Assembly (NCBI GenBank): GCA_016183985.1
Contig: JACPDN010000010.1
Coordinates: 372,001-436,000 of the forward strand
DNA: 64,000 nucleotides
Source: Pseudomonadota bacterium
Lineage (GTDB): Bacteria > Pseudomonadota > Alphaproteobacteria > Dongiales > Dongiaceae
Direction of reading: 5' to 3'
A program made the position numbers and the translations under genes. The notes beneath the pieces are model-generated. The model was not told where the DNA came from and searched no databases. It saw only the letters and a list, made by a program, of their open reading frames with translations. Positions 1-8,743 of the stretch are shown in pieces. Position 1 is the stretch's first letter. Each line of letters opens with the position of its first letter.

Positions 1-1739
1 GGACGGCCGAACTTGTCCCAATAGGCGAGGCGCGCTGCGGCCAAGTGCCAATTGGGAACGACGTAATAACGCCATTGCAGGATTCGGTCCAAGGCACGGC
101 AATAGACGATGAGTTCGGTGCGTGTCGGCGCTGCGATCAGTTTCTCCACCAACGCGTCGATGACCGGATCTTTGACGCCGATCTCATTGCGGCTCCCCGG
201 AGAGTCCGCGGCGGCTGAGCCCCAATAGTCCCGCTGTTCATTGCCCGGGGAAAGCGACTGTGCGTAGACAGTGGACACCATGTCGTAGTCGAAATCCTCA
301 TGACGCTTCTCGTACTGCGCCGCATCGACCACACGCAACGTCAGCTTGACGCCCAGGCGCTCGAGAGACTTTGCATAAGGCTGCACGATGCGCTCGAAGG
401 AGTCGCCGGCCTGCAGCAGAAACTCGATCTCGAACGGCTTGCCGTCCTTCATCCGCTTGCCGTTTTCGAGCTTCCAGCCGGTCTGGTCGAGGAGTTGTGC
501 AGCCTTCGCCAGATTTTCTGCGTCGGCACCACTACCATCGGTCGATGGCGGATTGTATTCGGTGGTGAAGACCTCATCCGGAATCTTGCCGCGCAAGGGT
601 TCCAGGATCTTCAACTCCTCTGGCGAGGGCAGGCCTTTGGCCTCCATCTCGGAATTCTGGAAATAGCTGCGCGTGCGCTTGTACTGGCCGAAGAACAGCG
701 TCTTATTCGACCATTCGAAATCCAACGCCAGGATCATCGCCTGACGCACCAACGGATCTTGGAAAATCGCTCGACGCAGGTTCATGGTGAATCCCTGCAT
801 CCCTTGCGGATTGTCTGTGGGGATAGTCTCCATCTTGAAGCGACCATCACGCAATGCCGGAGAGTCATAGCCAGTCGCCCAGAACTTTGCGGAATTTTCC
901 GACCGGGTGTCGAACGCACCTGACTTGAAGGCCTCCAGTATCACCGTAGGATCTCGGTAATAGTCTGTCCGCACGATATCAAAATTGTCGGTACCGATAT
1001 TGACCGGAAGATCCTTGCCCCAATAATCCTTCACCCGCTCCATCGTCACCGAGCGCCCGGCCTCGAAGCTCTTCAATTTGTAAGGCCCGCTGCCGAGCGG
1101 CTCGTCGAGCGAGGGTTCGCCGAACTTCTTTCCTTCCCAGAAATGCTTCGGCAGCACCGGCAGCTGACCCATAATGGTCGGTAACTCGCGATTATCCTTG
1201 GTGCTGAAGGTAAATTTTACGCGATGCTCGCCAAGCTTTTCCGCTTTGGCAACACTGCCGTAGTAGAATCGATAGAAAGGAGCGCCCTGCGACTTCAACG
1301 TGTCAAAGGAGAATACGACGTCATCAGCGGTGATGGGCTTAGCGTCATGCCACCGCGCCTCGGGGCGCAGATTGAAGATGATCCAGGAATTGTCCTTGGC
1401 CACCTCCATGCTTTCAGCAATGAGGCCGTATTCGCTTAGCGAATCGTCATCGACAGTGGTTGTGAGTTGCTCATAAAGACCACCAAGACCTGCCGGATCG
1501 CCGCCGACGATGAAGGGATTGAAGCTGTCGAAGCTGCCCAGGCCCGCATAGCGCACCGTGCCGCCTTTGGGCGCGTCCGGGTTCACATAATCGAGGTGCT
1601 TGAAGTCGGGACCGTATTTCGGCTTGTCGCCCAGCGTCAGGGCGTGGGTCTTGATGCTGTCTTGCGCCAGGGCCACACCAGGGACCGAACCGGCACCAAG
1701 GACCAGAACAATTGCGAGGGCAGCGACGCGATGGAGCAT
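1..1739 (-). CDS. ABC transporter substrate-binding protein, family 5 (peptide type), C-terminus outside window
   Basis: Periplasmic solute-binding protein of the DppA/OppA/YejA family, which delivers peptides or peptide-like compounds to an inner-membrane ABC permease. I translated this strand directly: a 25-residue signal peptide ends in ALA before QDS, then come typical motifs such as YVNPDAPKGGTVR, a FNPFIVGG stretch and ARWHDAKPITADDVVFSF, the family 5 signature region. About 579 residues are present, and the frame is still open at the window edge, so a few tens of C-terminal residues are missing. The ATG at 1739 follows GAAGG with 6 bases between. The APKGG form and overall length resemble YejA-like proteins more than DppA, but this subfamily call is an inference. 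It lies 101 bases after hisN on the same strand. Confidence 0.88.
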   Translation of the reverse strand, partial: MLHRVAALAIVLVLGAGSVPGVALAQDSIKTHALTLGDKPKYGPDFKHLDYVNPDAPKGGTVRYAGLGSFDSFNPFIVGGDPAGLGGLYEQLTTTVDDDSLSEYGLIAESMEVAKDNSWIIFNLRPEARWHDAKPITADDVVFSFDTLKSQGAPFYRFYYGSVAKAEKLGEHRVKFTFSTKDNRELPTIMGQLPVLPKHFWEGKKFGEPSLDEPLGSGPYKLKSFEAGRSVTMERVKDYWGKDLPVNIGTDNFDIVRTDYYRDPTVILEAFKSGAFDTRSENSAKFWATGYDSPALRDGRFKMETIPTDNPQGMQGFTMNLRRAIFQDPLVRQAMILALDFEWSNKTLFFGQYKRTRSYFQNSEMEAKGLPSPEELKILEPLRGKIPDEVFTTEYNPPSTDGSGADAENLAKAAQLLDQTGWKLENGKRMKDGKPFEIEFLLQAGDSFERIVQPYAKSLERLGVKLTLRVVDAAQYEKRHEDFDYDMVSTVYAQSLSPGNEQRDYWGSAAADSPGSRNEIGVKDPVIDALVEKLIAAPTRTELIVYCRALDRILQWRYYVVPNWHLAAARLAYWDKFGR

Positions 1740-1840
1740 GAAAAGCCTTCCCGGAATGCTTAGGCGACGTCTTTTGCCGCGAAGCATAGCGGAACCTTTG
1801 CGCGCTCGGAAAGCCTTTAAATTAAAGGTGTTACGCCGGA

Positions 1841-2626
1841 TCAGGCATTAATGAGGGCCAGCGCTGCGTCGAGCACGCGCCTGTCGCCCGCAGCGACAAC
1901 CGCATCGCCCGATTTGGTGTGAAGCGGCTTGCCCGCCCAATCGGTGATATGGGCGCCGGCGCCTTCGAGGACCGGCACCAGCGACAGATAGTCGTAGATA
2001 CCCAGGGTCTTTTCCACCACCAGGTCGATGAAGCCGGTCGCGACCATGCCGTATTGATAGCAATCGCCGCCATAGGTCGCGGATTTCACGGCGCCGGCGA
2101 TGCGGTCATGAGCGCCGCGCGCCTCGCCCTGGAACATCTGCGGCAGGGCGGCCGAGAAATAGGCATCCTTCAACGACGCACAGGCGCGGGCCGTCACGGC
2201 ATCGCCATTCAGCGTCGTGGGATGCCCCGTGGCGCCGATCCAGCAATCGGAGAGGATCGGCATGTCGATGACGCCCAGCACCGGCTTGCCGCCTTGGGTG
2301 AGGGCGATGAGCGTGCCGAAGGTGGGCCGTCCGGTGACGAAAGCGCGCGTCCCATCGAGGGGGTCAAGCACCCAGACGAACTCAGCCTCGGCATTCTCGG
2401 AGCCGAACTCCTCGCCGATGATGCCGTGGGCCGGAAATGCCTTGTTGATGGCCTGACGCAAGGCCGCCTCGCATTCGCGATCGGCCTTGGTCACCGGGCT
2501 CTCGTCACCCTTCGAGATGATGTCGAGCCGCGTCCTGTAGTAGCCGCGCAGGATCGGCCGACTGATATTGACGAGGCCTTTGGCCAGCGTCAGGAATTCG
2601 GCCGGGATCGCCGCGGCGGCTGCCAT
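1841..2626 (-). CDS. hisN: Histidinol-phosphatase, inositol monophosphatase family
   Basis: Probably hydrolyses histidinol phosphate to histidinol in histidine synthesis, in the cytoplasm. The 261-residue protein has the inositol-phosphatase fold markers: GEE at residues 71-73 and DPLDGT at 88-93 (metal ligands), and a later YD at 211-212 for the third metal site. The stretch TYGGDCYQYGMVATG is typical of the HisN branch rather than SuhB or CysQ. The ATG follows GGGAG with 8 bases between. It starts 15 bases after the stop of the cytochrome c gene, so the two are probably co-transcribed. Another phosphomonoester substrate of this superfamily cannot be excluded from sequence alone. Confidence 0.88.
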   Translation of the reverse strand: MAAAAAIPAEFLTLAKGLVNISRPILRGYYRTRLDIISKGDESPVTKADRECEAALRQAINKAFPAHGIIGEEFGSENAEAEFVWVLDPLDGTRAFVTGRPTFGTLIALTQGGKPVLGVIDMPILSDCWIGATGHPTTLNGDAVTARACASLKDAYFSAALPQMFQGEARGAHDRIAGAVKSATYGGDCYQYGMVATGFIDLVVEKTLGIYDYLSLVPVLEGAGAHITDWAGKPLHTKSGDAVVAAGDRRVLDAALALINA

Positions 2627-2641
2627 GTCGGAGCTCCCGAT

Positions 2642-3193
2642 TTACTGCGGGAGGGCGACCGGTGAATCGCCCTGATCACGCAGCCAGCGCAGCAACGCCG
2701 CGCGCTCTTCCGGCTTTTTGAGGCCGGCAAAGCTCATCTTCGTGCCCTTGGCATAGGCCTTCGGGTTGGTGATGAACTGGTCGAGGTGATCGAAATCCCA
2801 GGTGATCTTCAGATTCTTGATCACGTCGGAATAGGCGAAATCTTCCTTGTGGGCCGAATGGTTGCCAACGATGCCCCAGAGGTTCGGGCCGACCTTGTTC
2901 GGCCCGCCGCTCTCAAACGTGTGGCAGGTCTTGCACTTCGAGGCGACCTTTTCGCCCGCGGCCGGGTCGGCGGCAGCGATCATCGGCACCGAGGAAACCG
3001 GGGCGGCGTCCGGGGTCGCCGCGGCCGGGGCGGCGGCTTCGCCCGCACCCTCAGCAGCGCCACCTTCTGCGGCTTCTTCATGGGCGCTGCCTTCCGGCGC
3101 GCCGTAGATAATGTTGGAGACCAGACCGACCGAAAGGGTCAGCATGCCGCCGACCAGGACCGCAGCGGCGATCTTGTTGGCTTCCAAAGACAT
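2642..3193 (-). CDS. Membrane-anchored c-type cytochrome (CycM-like)
   Basis: A 183-residue class I cytochrome c for electron transfer at the periplasmic face of the inner membrane. Residues 7-30 form an uncleaved N-terminal membrane anchor. A flexible Ala/Glu/Pro-rich linker (about 32-78) follows, then a heme domain with the binding motif CKTCH at 87-91, the KVGPNLWGIVG segment, and Met153 in TKMSFAG as the axial ligand. This architecture matches CycM/cytochrome c552 of alphaproteobacteria, which passes electrons from the bc1 complex to cytochrome c oxidase. That role is known for the family and inferred here. It is the first gene of a minus-strand run leading into hisN. Confidence 0.9.
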   Translation of the reverse strand: MSLEANKIAAAVLVGGMLTLSVGLVSNIIYGAPEGSAHEEAAEGGAAEGAGEAAAPAAATPDAAPVSSVPMIAAADPAAGEKVASKCKTCHTFESGGPNKVGPNLWGIVGNHSAHKEDFAYSDVIKNLKITWDFDHLDQFITNPKAYAKGTKMSFAGLKKPEERAALLRWLRDQGDSPVALPQ

Positions 3194-3509
3194 TCGACTT
3201 CATCCCTCATGGCTTATGCGCGACGAAACAGCCGCTGGACCCCACCTTATTGGGAACAGCAACTTACCCCGACCCGCCGCGCGGTATATTGGCTAGTCAA
3301 AGGGGCCACAACTCGGCGCGGAATTTAACCGCTTCCATCGCCCCTGTCCAATACCGCGGGGGTGGCCAGTTGTGGCTTCGGACGATTTTCTTACCCGGGC
3401 GCCGCGGACTTTGATTTCGCGGGCTTAGCGGCATAATGTCGCGGCCCCGGCACCCTCGCCCCAGGGCAAGGTGCGGCCTTTCCCAGCCCTCCCCTTCAAG
3501 CAACGTGAC
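3194..3509. other. Intergenic region between cytochrome c and kdsB with interlocked inverted repeats
   Basis: This 316-base divergent region should hold the promoters of both flanking genes. No clear sigma-70 hexamers stand out. It contains two dyads arranged A-B-A'-B': CGCGGTATATTGG at 3280-3292 with CCAATACCGCG at 3348-3358, and GCCACAACT at 3305-3313 with AGTTGTGGC at 3368-3376. Such an order cannot form two simple nested hairpins. No convincing gene is seen. Confidence 0.4.
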
Positions 3510-4274
3510 ATGACCCGCCCCAGCCGCCCCGTCATCCTGATCCCCGCCCGCATGGCCTCGACGCGCCTGCCCGACAAGCCGCTTGCCGACATCCATGGCG
3601 CCCCCATGATCGTCCATGTCTGGCGCCGGGCCATGGAAGCCGGCATCGGCCCGGTCTTCGTTGCCTGCGCGGAAGAAGCCATCAAGGCGGCGGTCGAGGC
3701 GGCCGGTGGCCGGGCGGTCTTGACCGACCCCGACCACCCCTCCGGCTCCGACCGCATTTTCGAGGCGCTGACCAAGATCGATCCGGCGCGCGAGTTCGAC
3801 GCCGTCGTCAACGTCCAGGGCGATCTCCCAACCCTCGATCCCGCCCTCATCCGCCGCGCCCTCGACCCGCTCGCCGAGAGCAGCGTCGACATCGCAACAC
3901 TCGCCGTCGAGATCACGCGGGAGGAGGAGCGCACCAACCCCAATGTCGTGAAGGCGGTGGCTGCCTTCGCCCCCGGCGGCAACGGCATCGCGCGCGCGCT
4001 CTATTTCAGCCGTGCCACCGTTCCCGCCAATGCCGATGGCAAGACGGGGCCGCATTATCATCACATCGGCCTCTATGCCTATCGCCGCGCGGCGCTTGAG
4101 CGTTTCGTGAAACTCGCCCCCGGCATCCTCGAGCAACGCGAGAAGCTCGAGCAATTGCGGGCGCTGGAAAACAACATGCGCATTGACGTGGCGCTCGTTG
4201 ACACCCTGCCGCTCGGTGTCGATACTCCGGCCGAACTCGAGCGGGCGCGCACGGTTCTTGCGCCCCGCAAATGA
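3510..4274 (+). CDS. kdsB: 3-deoxy-manno-octulosonate cytidylyltransferase
   Basis: Activates Kdo with CTP to CMP-Kdo for lipopolysaccharide inner-core synthesis, in the cytoplasm. The N-terminus carries the signature [18 protein letters not shown] (residues 8-25), followed by [12 protein letters not shown], the nucleotide/metal site with its conserved Asp, and the [17 protein letters not shown] region. Starting at the ATG at 3510 gives 254 residues, the usual length. An in-frame ATG at 3471 would add 13 residues that do not look like the family and is rejected. The gene is followed 26 bases later by pheA on the same strand, so an operon is likely. Its presence shows a Gram-negative, Kdo-containing envelope. 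Confidence 0.95.
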   Translation: MTRPSRPVILIPARMASTRLPDKPLADIHGAPMIVHVWRRAMEAGIGPVFVACAEEAIKAAVEAAGGRAVLTDPDHPSGSDRIFEALTKIDPAREFDAVVNVQGDLPTLDPALIRRALDPLAESSVDIATLAVEITREEERTNPNVVKAVAAFAPGGNGIARALYFSRATVPANADGKTGPHYHHIGLYAYRRAALERFVKLAPGILEQREKLEQLRALENNMRIDVALVDTLPLGVDTPAELERARTVLAPRK

Positions 4275-4300
4275 TCATTTAAGCAAAGGTAGCAGCGGTC

Positions 4301-5152
4301 TTGAACGCAGCAGTCAACAACACCATCGCCTTCCAAGGGGTGCCCGGCGCCTATTCGAACCTGTCCTGCCGGGCGGCCTTTCCGGACATGACTGCTTTGC
4401 CCTGCCCCTCTTTCGAGGACATGTTCGCCGCCGTCCATGAGGGCCGCGCGCGCCTTGCCATGGTGCCGATCGAAAACTCGGTCGCCGGTCGTGTCGCCGA
4501 CATTCATCATCTGCTGCCGGATTCGGGCCTCCACATCGTCGGCGAGCATTTCCAGCGCGTGAACCATCAGCTGCTGGGTGTGAAGGGCGCCAAGCTTTCC
4601 GATATCAAGACAGCGTCCAGCCACATCCAGGCTTTGAGCCAATGCCGCAACAATCTGCGCGCCCTCGGCATCAGGCCGGTCGTCCATGCCGACACGGCGG
4701 GCGCCGCCGCCGATCTGGCACAGCGCGGCGACAAGACAGCCGCCGCTATCGCCTCATCCCTTGCCGCTGAGATCTACGATCTCGAGATTCTCAAGGCCGA
4801 TATGGAAGACGCCGCCCACAACACCACGCGTTTCGTGGTGATGGCGCAGGAACCGATCGATCCGGATGCCGCCAAGGGGCCGATCATCACCAGCTTCGTC
4901 TTCCGCGTGCGCTCGGTTCCGGCGGCGCTTTACAAGGCCCTGGGTGGCTTCGCGACTAACGGCGTCAATATCACGAAGCTTGAGAGCTATATGCTCGACG
5001 GCCATTTCTCCTCGACGCAATTCTACGCCGATATCGACGGCCATCCGGACCAGCGATTGGTGCGCCTCGCCCTCGAGGAACTCTCGTTCTTCTCGCGCGA
5101 GGTCCGCATCCTCGGCGTATACCCTGCCTCGAAATTCCGCGAGCAGGATTAG
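4301..5152 (+). CDS. pheA: Prephenate dehydratase
   Basis: Converts prephenate to phenylpyruvate in phenylalanine synthesis. The 283-residue protein is the stand-alone form without a chorismate mutase domain. Residues 6-182 form the dehydratase domain, with VPIENSVAGRV at 55-65 and the catalytic TTRF at 175-178. Residues about 196-275 form an ACT regulatory domain, with GGFA at 215-218 and ESY at 228-230 corresponding to the GALV and ESRP phenylalanine-binding motifs. Feedback inhibition by phenylalanine is therefore likely. Translation appears to start at a TTG at 4301, directly in front of the conserved NTIAFQGVPGAYS. It lies just after kdsB. Confidence 0.95.
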   Translation: MNAAVNNTIAFQGVPGAYSNLSCRAAFPDMTALPCPSFEDMFAAVHEGRARLAMVPIENSVAGRVADIHHLLPDSGLHIVGEHFQRVNHQLLGVKGAKLSDIKTASSHIQALSQCRNNLRALGIRPVVHADTAGAAADLAQRGDKTAAAIASSLAAEIYDLEILKADMEDAAHNTTRFVVMAQEPIDPDAAKGPIITSFVFRVRSVPAALYKALGGFATNGVNITKLESYMLDGHFSSTQFYADIDGHPDQRLVRLALEELSFFSREVRILGVYPASKFREQD

Positions 5153-5174
5153 GCCGGCTCAGTCAGACCTAACT

Positions 5175-5205
5175 CGTCATGCCCGGGCCTGGCCCAGGCA
5201 TGACG
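5175..5205. repeat. REP-like palindrome, copy 1
   Basis: A 31-base near-perfect palindrome beginning CGTCATGCCCGGGCC and ending GGCCCAGGCATGACG. It sits between the convergent ends of pheA and the rnk-like gene, where it could act as a bidirectional terminator. Close copies occur at 16727, 20835, 40141, 45478 and 56876. Confidence 0.85.
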
Positions 5206-5220
5206 AAAGAGGGAATGCCG

Positions 5221-5616
5221 TCAGTTCGGCTGCCGGATGACCTTCAGCACGGTGAGTCTCTTGATCTCGCCCGAGCGGGTCTCCCATTCGATCGACTGGC
5301 CGACCTTGAGGCCGATGAGAGCGGCACCCACCGGCGTCAACACCGAGATCTTCCAGGCCGAGATATCCTGATCGCCGGGATAGACGAGGGTCGCCACATG
5401 GGTCTCCCCGGTGCTGTCGTCGCGATACTGGATCTCGGCATACATGGTGACGATATCGGCAGCGATTTCAGCGCGCGGCAGTACATGGGCGCGCGCCAAT
5501 TCGCGCGCCAGGAAATCGCCGACGCCCGGCTGATGTTCGACGGCCAAGGCAAGATCGGTCAGCCGCGCATGATCCTGTTCGGAAAGCGTGATCGGCGGCG
5601 GGGCGTGATGGCGCAT
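5221..5616 (-). CDS. rnk: Rnk/GreA-GreB C-terminal domain protein (nucleoside diphosphate kinase regulator type)
   Basis: A 131-residue protein of the Rnk family, related to the C-terminal FKBP-like domain of transcription factors GreA/GreB. Rnk proteins bind RNA polymerase but lack the long coiled coil needed for transcript cleavage. Visible are a short N-terminal helical part (residues about 10-45) and the Gre-type domain, with VATLVYPGDQD at about 79-89, ISVLTPVGAALIGLKVGQSIEW, and the ending ITVLKV-type strand. The characteristic TPVGAALIGL segment supports the assignment. The gene is monocistronic, converging with pheA across a palindrome. The physiological target is not evident. Confidence 0.82.
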   Translation of the reverse strand: MRHHAPPPITLSEQDHARLTDLALAVEHQPGVGDFLARELARAHVLPRAEIAADIVTMYAEIQYRDDSTGETHVATLVYPGDQDISAWKISVLTPVGAALIGLKVGQSIEWETRSGEIKRLTVLKVIRQPN

Positions 5617-5883
5617 TTGCGGAACCTCCCTGGAAAGCGATGTGCGAGCGGCAGGGTGCGCGCCATCGCGTGTGCCTCAACTCGCCATCGAGATGATGAA
5701 AGAAAAAACGGCGTCAGGCCCGGAATTCGAGCGGCCGTGAAAGGATCAGGCCCGGCGCCGGATTCCGGGCAAGGTGCCCGTTTGCAGCCTGCCCGCACGA
5801 AGTTGGGCGGCGAAGATGTGCCGTTGTTTCGACATGATCGGATTTAGATAGGTGCTTGCGCCATGAAGTCAAGGCGGCGGTTT

Positions 5884-6789
5884 TTAAATCCGCTCGACGA
5901 TGAAGCCCTGTGCCTTCAGTAGGTTCTGCACAGAATCGGTGCCGGTCAAATGCGCCGCCCCGACGGCGATGAAATGCGTACCGCCTTCCTGTCTGAGGCT
6001 GGTCAAGCGCGCGGCCCAGGCGGCGTTGCGATCGGAGAGCAGGATCTTGCGCAGGCGCTTGTCGCTCACCGCCATGTCCTCATCCCTGAGAAGCGCGTTG
6101 AGCTTGTCGACATCGCCGGCAAGCCAGGCGCCGGCAATCTGGTCGAGTTGAGCGGGCGCCTCTTTCATATGCTCGATGGTCTGGCTGAGCAGCGCCAGTT
6201 CCATTTCAGGCGGCAGATCGGCAAAGAAGCGCATCTGTTGCTCGATTGTCTCGAACCCGACGACCTTCTTCTGCGCCGCCTGGGCGGCACCCAGCAATTG
6301 ATTGTCGACACCCATTTCCGCGTTGTAGCCGGCCTGTTGCAGTGGCGCCTTGCCGAGAGTGAACGCGGCAAGCCAGGGCCGCAGCGATTCGAATGTCACC
6401 GGTGGAATGCCAACCAGATTGGCCGCCTCGCGCAGTTTCTGCCGTTCCTCTTGCGAAAGCTTGCCGGAGAGCGGATGCGCCGGGTCCTTGCCGTATTTCC
6501 ACAGAAACTTGTCGTCGATAGCGCCCTTGGCACCTTCGGCCAGTTCCAGCCACAATGTGCTGCTGCTGTCGAAGGCCGCCTGGATCTTCGGGGCACGCCA
6601 ATCGGAATCCGGCTTCAGAAGATGCACCGTGCCGAAAAGATAGATCGTGGCATCGCCGCTCCTGGCCACCCACAAGGCCGGCTCCGCAGCAGCCGGGCCG
6701 ATGAAAGGCAGGAAGGTCAGCAGGCCCAGGAACGCCTGGCGCAGGCAATGTCCGATATATCCGCTCACACGCCGCACGGCCGACCCCAT
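5884..6789 (-). CDS. TraB/GumN (TIKI-fold) family exported protein
   Basis: A 301-residue protein with an N-terminal hydrophobic signal or anchor (about residues 11-33, ending near AAAEP), so it probably acts in the periplasm. Family markers are FGTVHLLKPD near the start of the mature part and GAAHLTG near the C-terminus. These give the two GxxH-type histidines that form the metal-dependent protease-like site in TraB/GumN/TIKI proteins. The ATG at 6789 directly precedes the signal sequence; upstream in-frame starts add about 90 unlikely residues and overlap the ATPase gene. It lies 70 bases after the HerA-like gene on the same strand and may be co-transcribed. The substrate is unknown. Confidence 0.82.
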   Translation of the reverse strand: MGSAVRRVSGYIGHCLRQAFLGLLTFLPFIGPAAAEPALWVARSGDATIYLFGTVHLLKPDSDWRAPKIQAAFDSSSTLWLELAEGAKGAIDDKFLWKYGKDPAHPLSGKLSQEERQKLREAANLVGIPPVTFESLRPWLAAFTLGKAPLQQAGYNAEMGVDNQLLGAAQAAQKKVVGFETIEQQMRFFADLPPEMELALLSQTIEHMKEAPAQLDQIAGAWLAGDVDKLNALLRDEDMAVSDKRLRKILLSDRNAAWAARLTSLRQEGGTHFIAVGAAHLTGTDSVQNLLKAQGFIVERI

Positions 6790-6859
6790 CCTTGCGCAGA
6801 AGGAGCGGATTATATGGTGGGGACGCCGTCCTTTGCCAAGGCCACCCTGGCCGAAGGCC

Positions 6860-8500
6860 TCAATCCAGATGCCGCCAGCGCTTGACCACGTCGATAAGAT
6901 CTTCGGCTTGCATCTGGTCTTGCTGCCAGGCGGTGGCGAAGGGTGCTGTCGTGGAACGCGGCCGATGCTCCTCGGCAAGCCGGTCGAAATCGATGCGGGT
7001 CGGCAGCGGCACGCCTTCGCCGACGGCAATGGCCTGGCCGTTGCGCAAGGAAGCAAGCTCCCCCATCAACCCCTGGCTCGATTCCGGCAAGGCCGCCGCC
7101 AGGAATTCCTGATCCTTCTGGCTGGTCATGCGCAGGGCAAAAATGGTGCTGCATTGAGAGAGCACCGTGGTCGCCAGTTCCGAGGGCCGCTGGCTGATGA
7201 GGCACAGCGATACGCCGTATTTGCGCCCTTCCTTGGCGATGCGTGAGAGCGCGCGCTTGGTGGGCTCGAACCCGGCATGAATATCGGCCGGCGCGTAACG
7301 ATGCGCCTCCTCGCAGACCAGCAGCACGGGCGCCCGCTGTTCCGACCACAAGGCGAAATCGAAGCTCATGCGGGAAAGAAGCGAGACGACGACGTTGAGG
7401 ATTTCTGACGGCACACCCGACGTATCCAGCACTGTGATCGGCTTGCCGCCGACCGGCACACGGAAGAGGCGGGACAGAATCTTCGCCATGTTGTCGCGCG
7501 TGACCAGCCCCTGGAGGGCGCCTGAATTGCCGGCACCGGGGAACATGAAGGCAAGGCGGCGATCCGCCTGCATATGCTGGAAGCGTTCCTTGATGCGATG
7601 ATAGGCAGCAGCATCGGCCGGCCGGTCGAGCTTGCCCAGCACGCCGTCGATGATCTTGCCGATATCGGAGAGGCGATAGGGTACCGGTGTATCGATGGTG
7701 ATCTGCGCCGCGACTTCCGGGCTCTGCGCCAGATTGCGTTTGGCCTGCGTCACAACCTGATTGAGCAGCACCGCATCGGCATCCGGCTGGGGCGAGCCTG
7801 TACCGATGACCATCTCGCGGAGCTCTTCGAAATTCAACAGCCAATAAGGCAGTTCGAGATCTTCAGGCGTGACGACTTCGGCTTGATCCTTGAAGGCGGT
7901 CGCGTATTCGTTATGCGGATCCAGCATGATGATGTGGGCGTGGCGATGCTGGCTCAAGATCGCGCGCAGAATCGTGACCAGCGCGCAGGACTTCCCTGCA
8001 CCCGTCGTGCCCAGCACCGCGAAATGCTTGCCGAGCAATTCGCTCGGCATGATCTCGGCCGGAATATCCTGGTCCTGATGCAACGAGCCGATGCGGGCGC
8101 TGCGCTGATGCGCTGCCGTGTGACGCGTGAAGACCCGGCGCAGGTCGTCCGAGGTCGCCCTCGCCAGCATGTCGTCGAGGGCGGGATAGGTGGTGACGCC
8201 GCGCTGGAACGGTGCATCGTCGCCAGCACCGTGATTGATCTCGCCGACCATTTCGATTTCCGCCTTGCGCAGCTCATTGGTCTGCCCCGGATGCTCGATC
8301 CCGATCGCCGTCACGAAGCCGAAGACGGTCGTGTGTTCGGTGACGATCTTGACCAATTCGCCGATATAGGGACCGCGACCACCATTTTCCGGCAGCAGCA
8401 GGCCGGTCACCTTGGCGCCGGCAACGGCCATCACTTGGCCCAGTGCGTTGCTCGCGGCAGTTGACCTTGTATCGACCGTGGTCGCGGAAAGAGCGGTCAT
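6860..8500 (-). CDS. HerA-like hexameric ATPase (DUF87 domain)
   Basis: A 546-residue protein of the HerA/FtsK superfamily of ring-forming DNA translocases. Residues about 15-135 form the N-terminal HAS-barrel-like region. The RecA-like core has Walker A GTTGAGKS at 164-171, LDPHNEY at 193-199, Walker B LLVCEEAH at 393-400, and the ISQRPSEL sensor segment at 435-442. HerA in archaea partners with the NurA nuclease in DNA end resection, and bacterial relatives serve DNA processing or defence. No nuclease gene is adjacent here. The next gene downstream encodes a TraB/GumN protein, and a pentapeptide-repeat gene is divergent. The function in this organism is unassigned. Confidence 0.85.
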   Translation of the reverse strand: MTALSATTVDTRSTAASNALGQVMAVAGAKVTGLLLPENGGRGPYIGELVKIVTEHTTVFGFVTAIGIEHPGQTNELRKAEIEMVGEINHGAGDDAPFQRGVTTYPALDDMLARATSDDLRRVFTRHTAAHQRSARIGSLHQDQDIPAEIMPSELLGKHFAVLGTTGAGKSCALVTILRAILSQHRHAHIIMLDPHNEYATAFKDQAEVVTPEDLELPYWLLNFEELREMVIGTGSPQPDADAVLLNQVVTQAKRNLAQSPEVAAQITIDTPVPYRLSDIGKIIDGVLGKLDRPADAAAYHRIKERFQHMQADRRLAFMFPGAGNSGALQGLVTRDNMAKILSRLFRVPVGGKPITVLDTSGVPSEILNVVVSLLSRMSFDFALWSEQRAPVLLVCEEAHRYAPADIHAGFEPTKRALSRIAKEGRKYGVSLCLISQRPSELATTVLSQCSTIFALRMTSQKDQEFLAAALPESSQGLMGELASLRNGQAIAVGEGVPLPTRIDFDRLAEEHRPRSTTAPFATAWQQDQMQAEDLIDVVKRWRHLD

Positions 8501-8636
8501 GGCGTCCTCTGCTTCGTCGCCCGAAATTTTGCCGGGCTGAGTGTCTAGGAAACGTCTTACCAGCTGGTTTATTCGCTCTTTACCAGGACTTAAGGCTGAC
8601 GGGCAAGCCCAGGTATTTAAGTTCTATTTGTCGAAA

Positions 8637-8665
8637 ACACATAATATTGTGTCACTCTGGGTGAC
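8637..8665. promoter_or_regulatory. Paired small dyads in the divergent region before the pentapeptide gene
   Basis: The 243-base region between the HerA-like gene and the pentapeptide gene is AT-richer than its surroundings. It holds two overlapping inverted repeats, ACACA-N6-TGTGT (8637-8652) and GTCAC-N5-GTGAC (8651-8665). They could be a regulator site for one or both divergent genes. No known consensus was matched. Confidence 0.3.
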
Positions 8666-8743
8666 GTGATAGAGAGCTGCCGTTCGCAACGAGAAGGATA
8701 TTTTACCTAAAATGCGTCATATTAGAGTAACGTTTTAGAAACC

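Noticed and set aside
5559-5798. 79-residue minus-strand frame between the rnk-like and TraB genes
   Set aside because: Arg/Pro-rich shadow composition, overlaps the start of the rnk-like gene and has no ribosome site.
6790-7056. 89-residue upstream extension of the TraB/GumN protein
   Set aside because: It overlaps the end of the HerA-like gene and would put the signal peptide in the middle of the protein.
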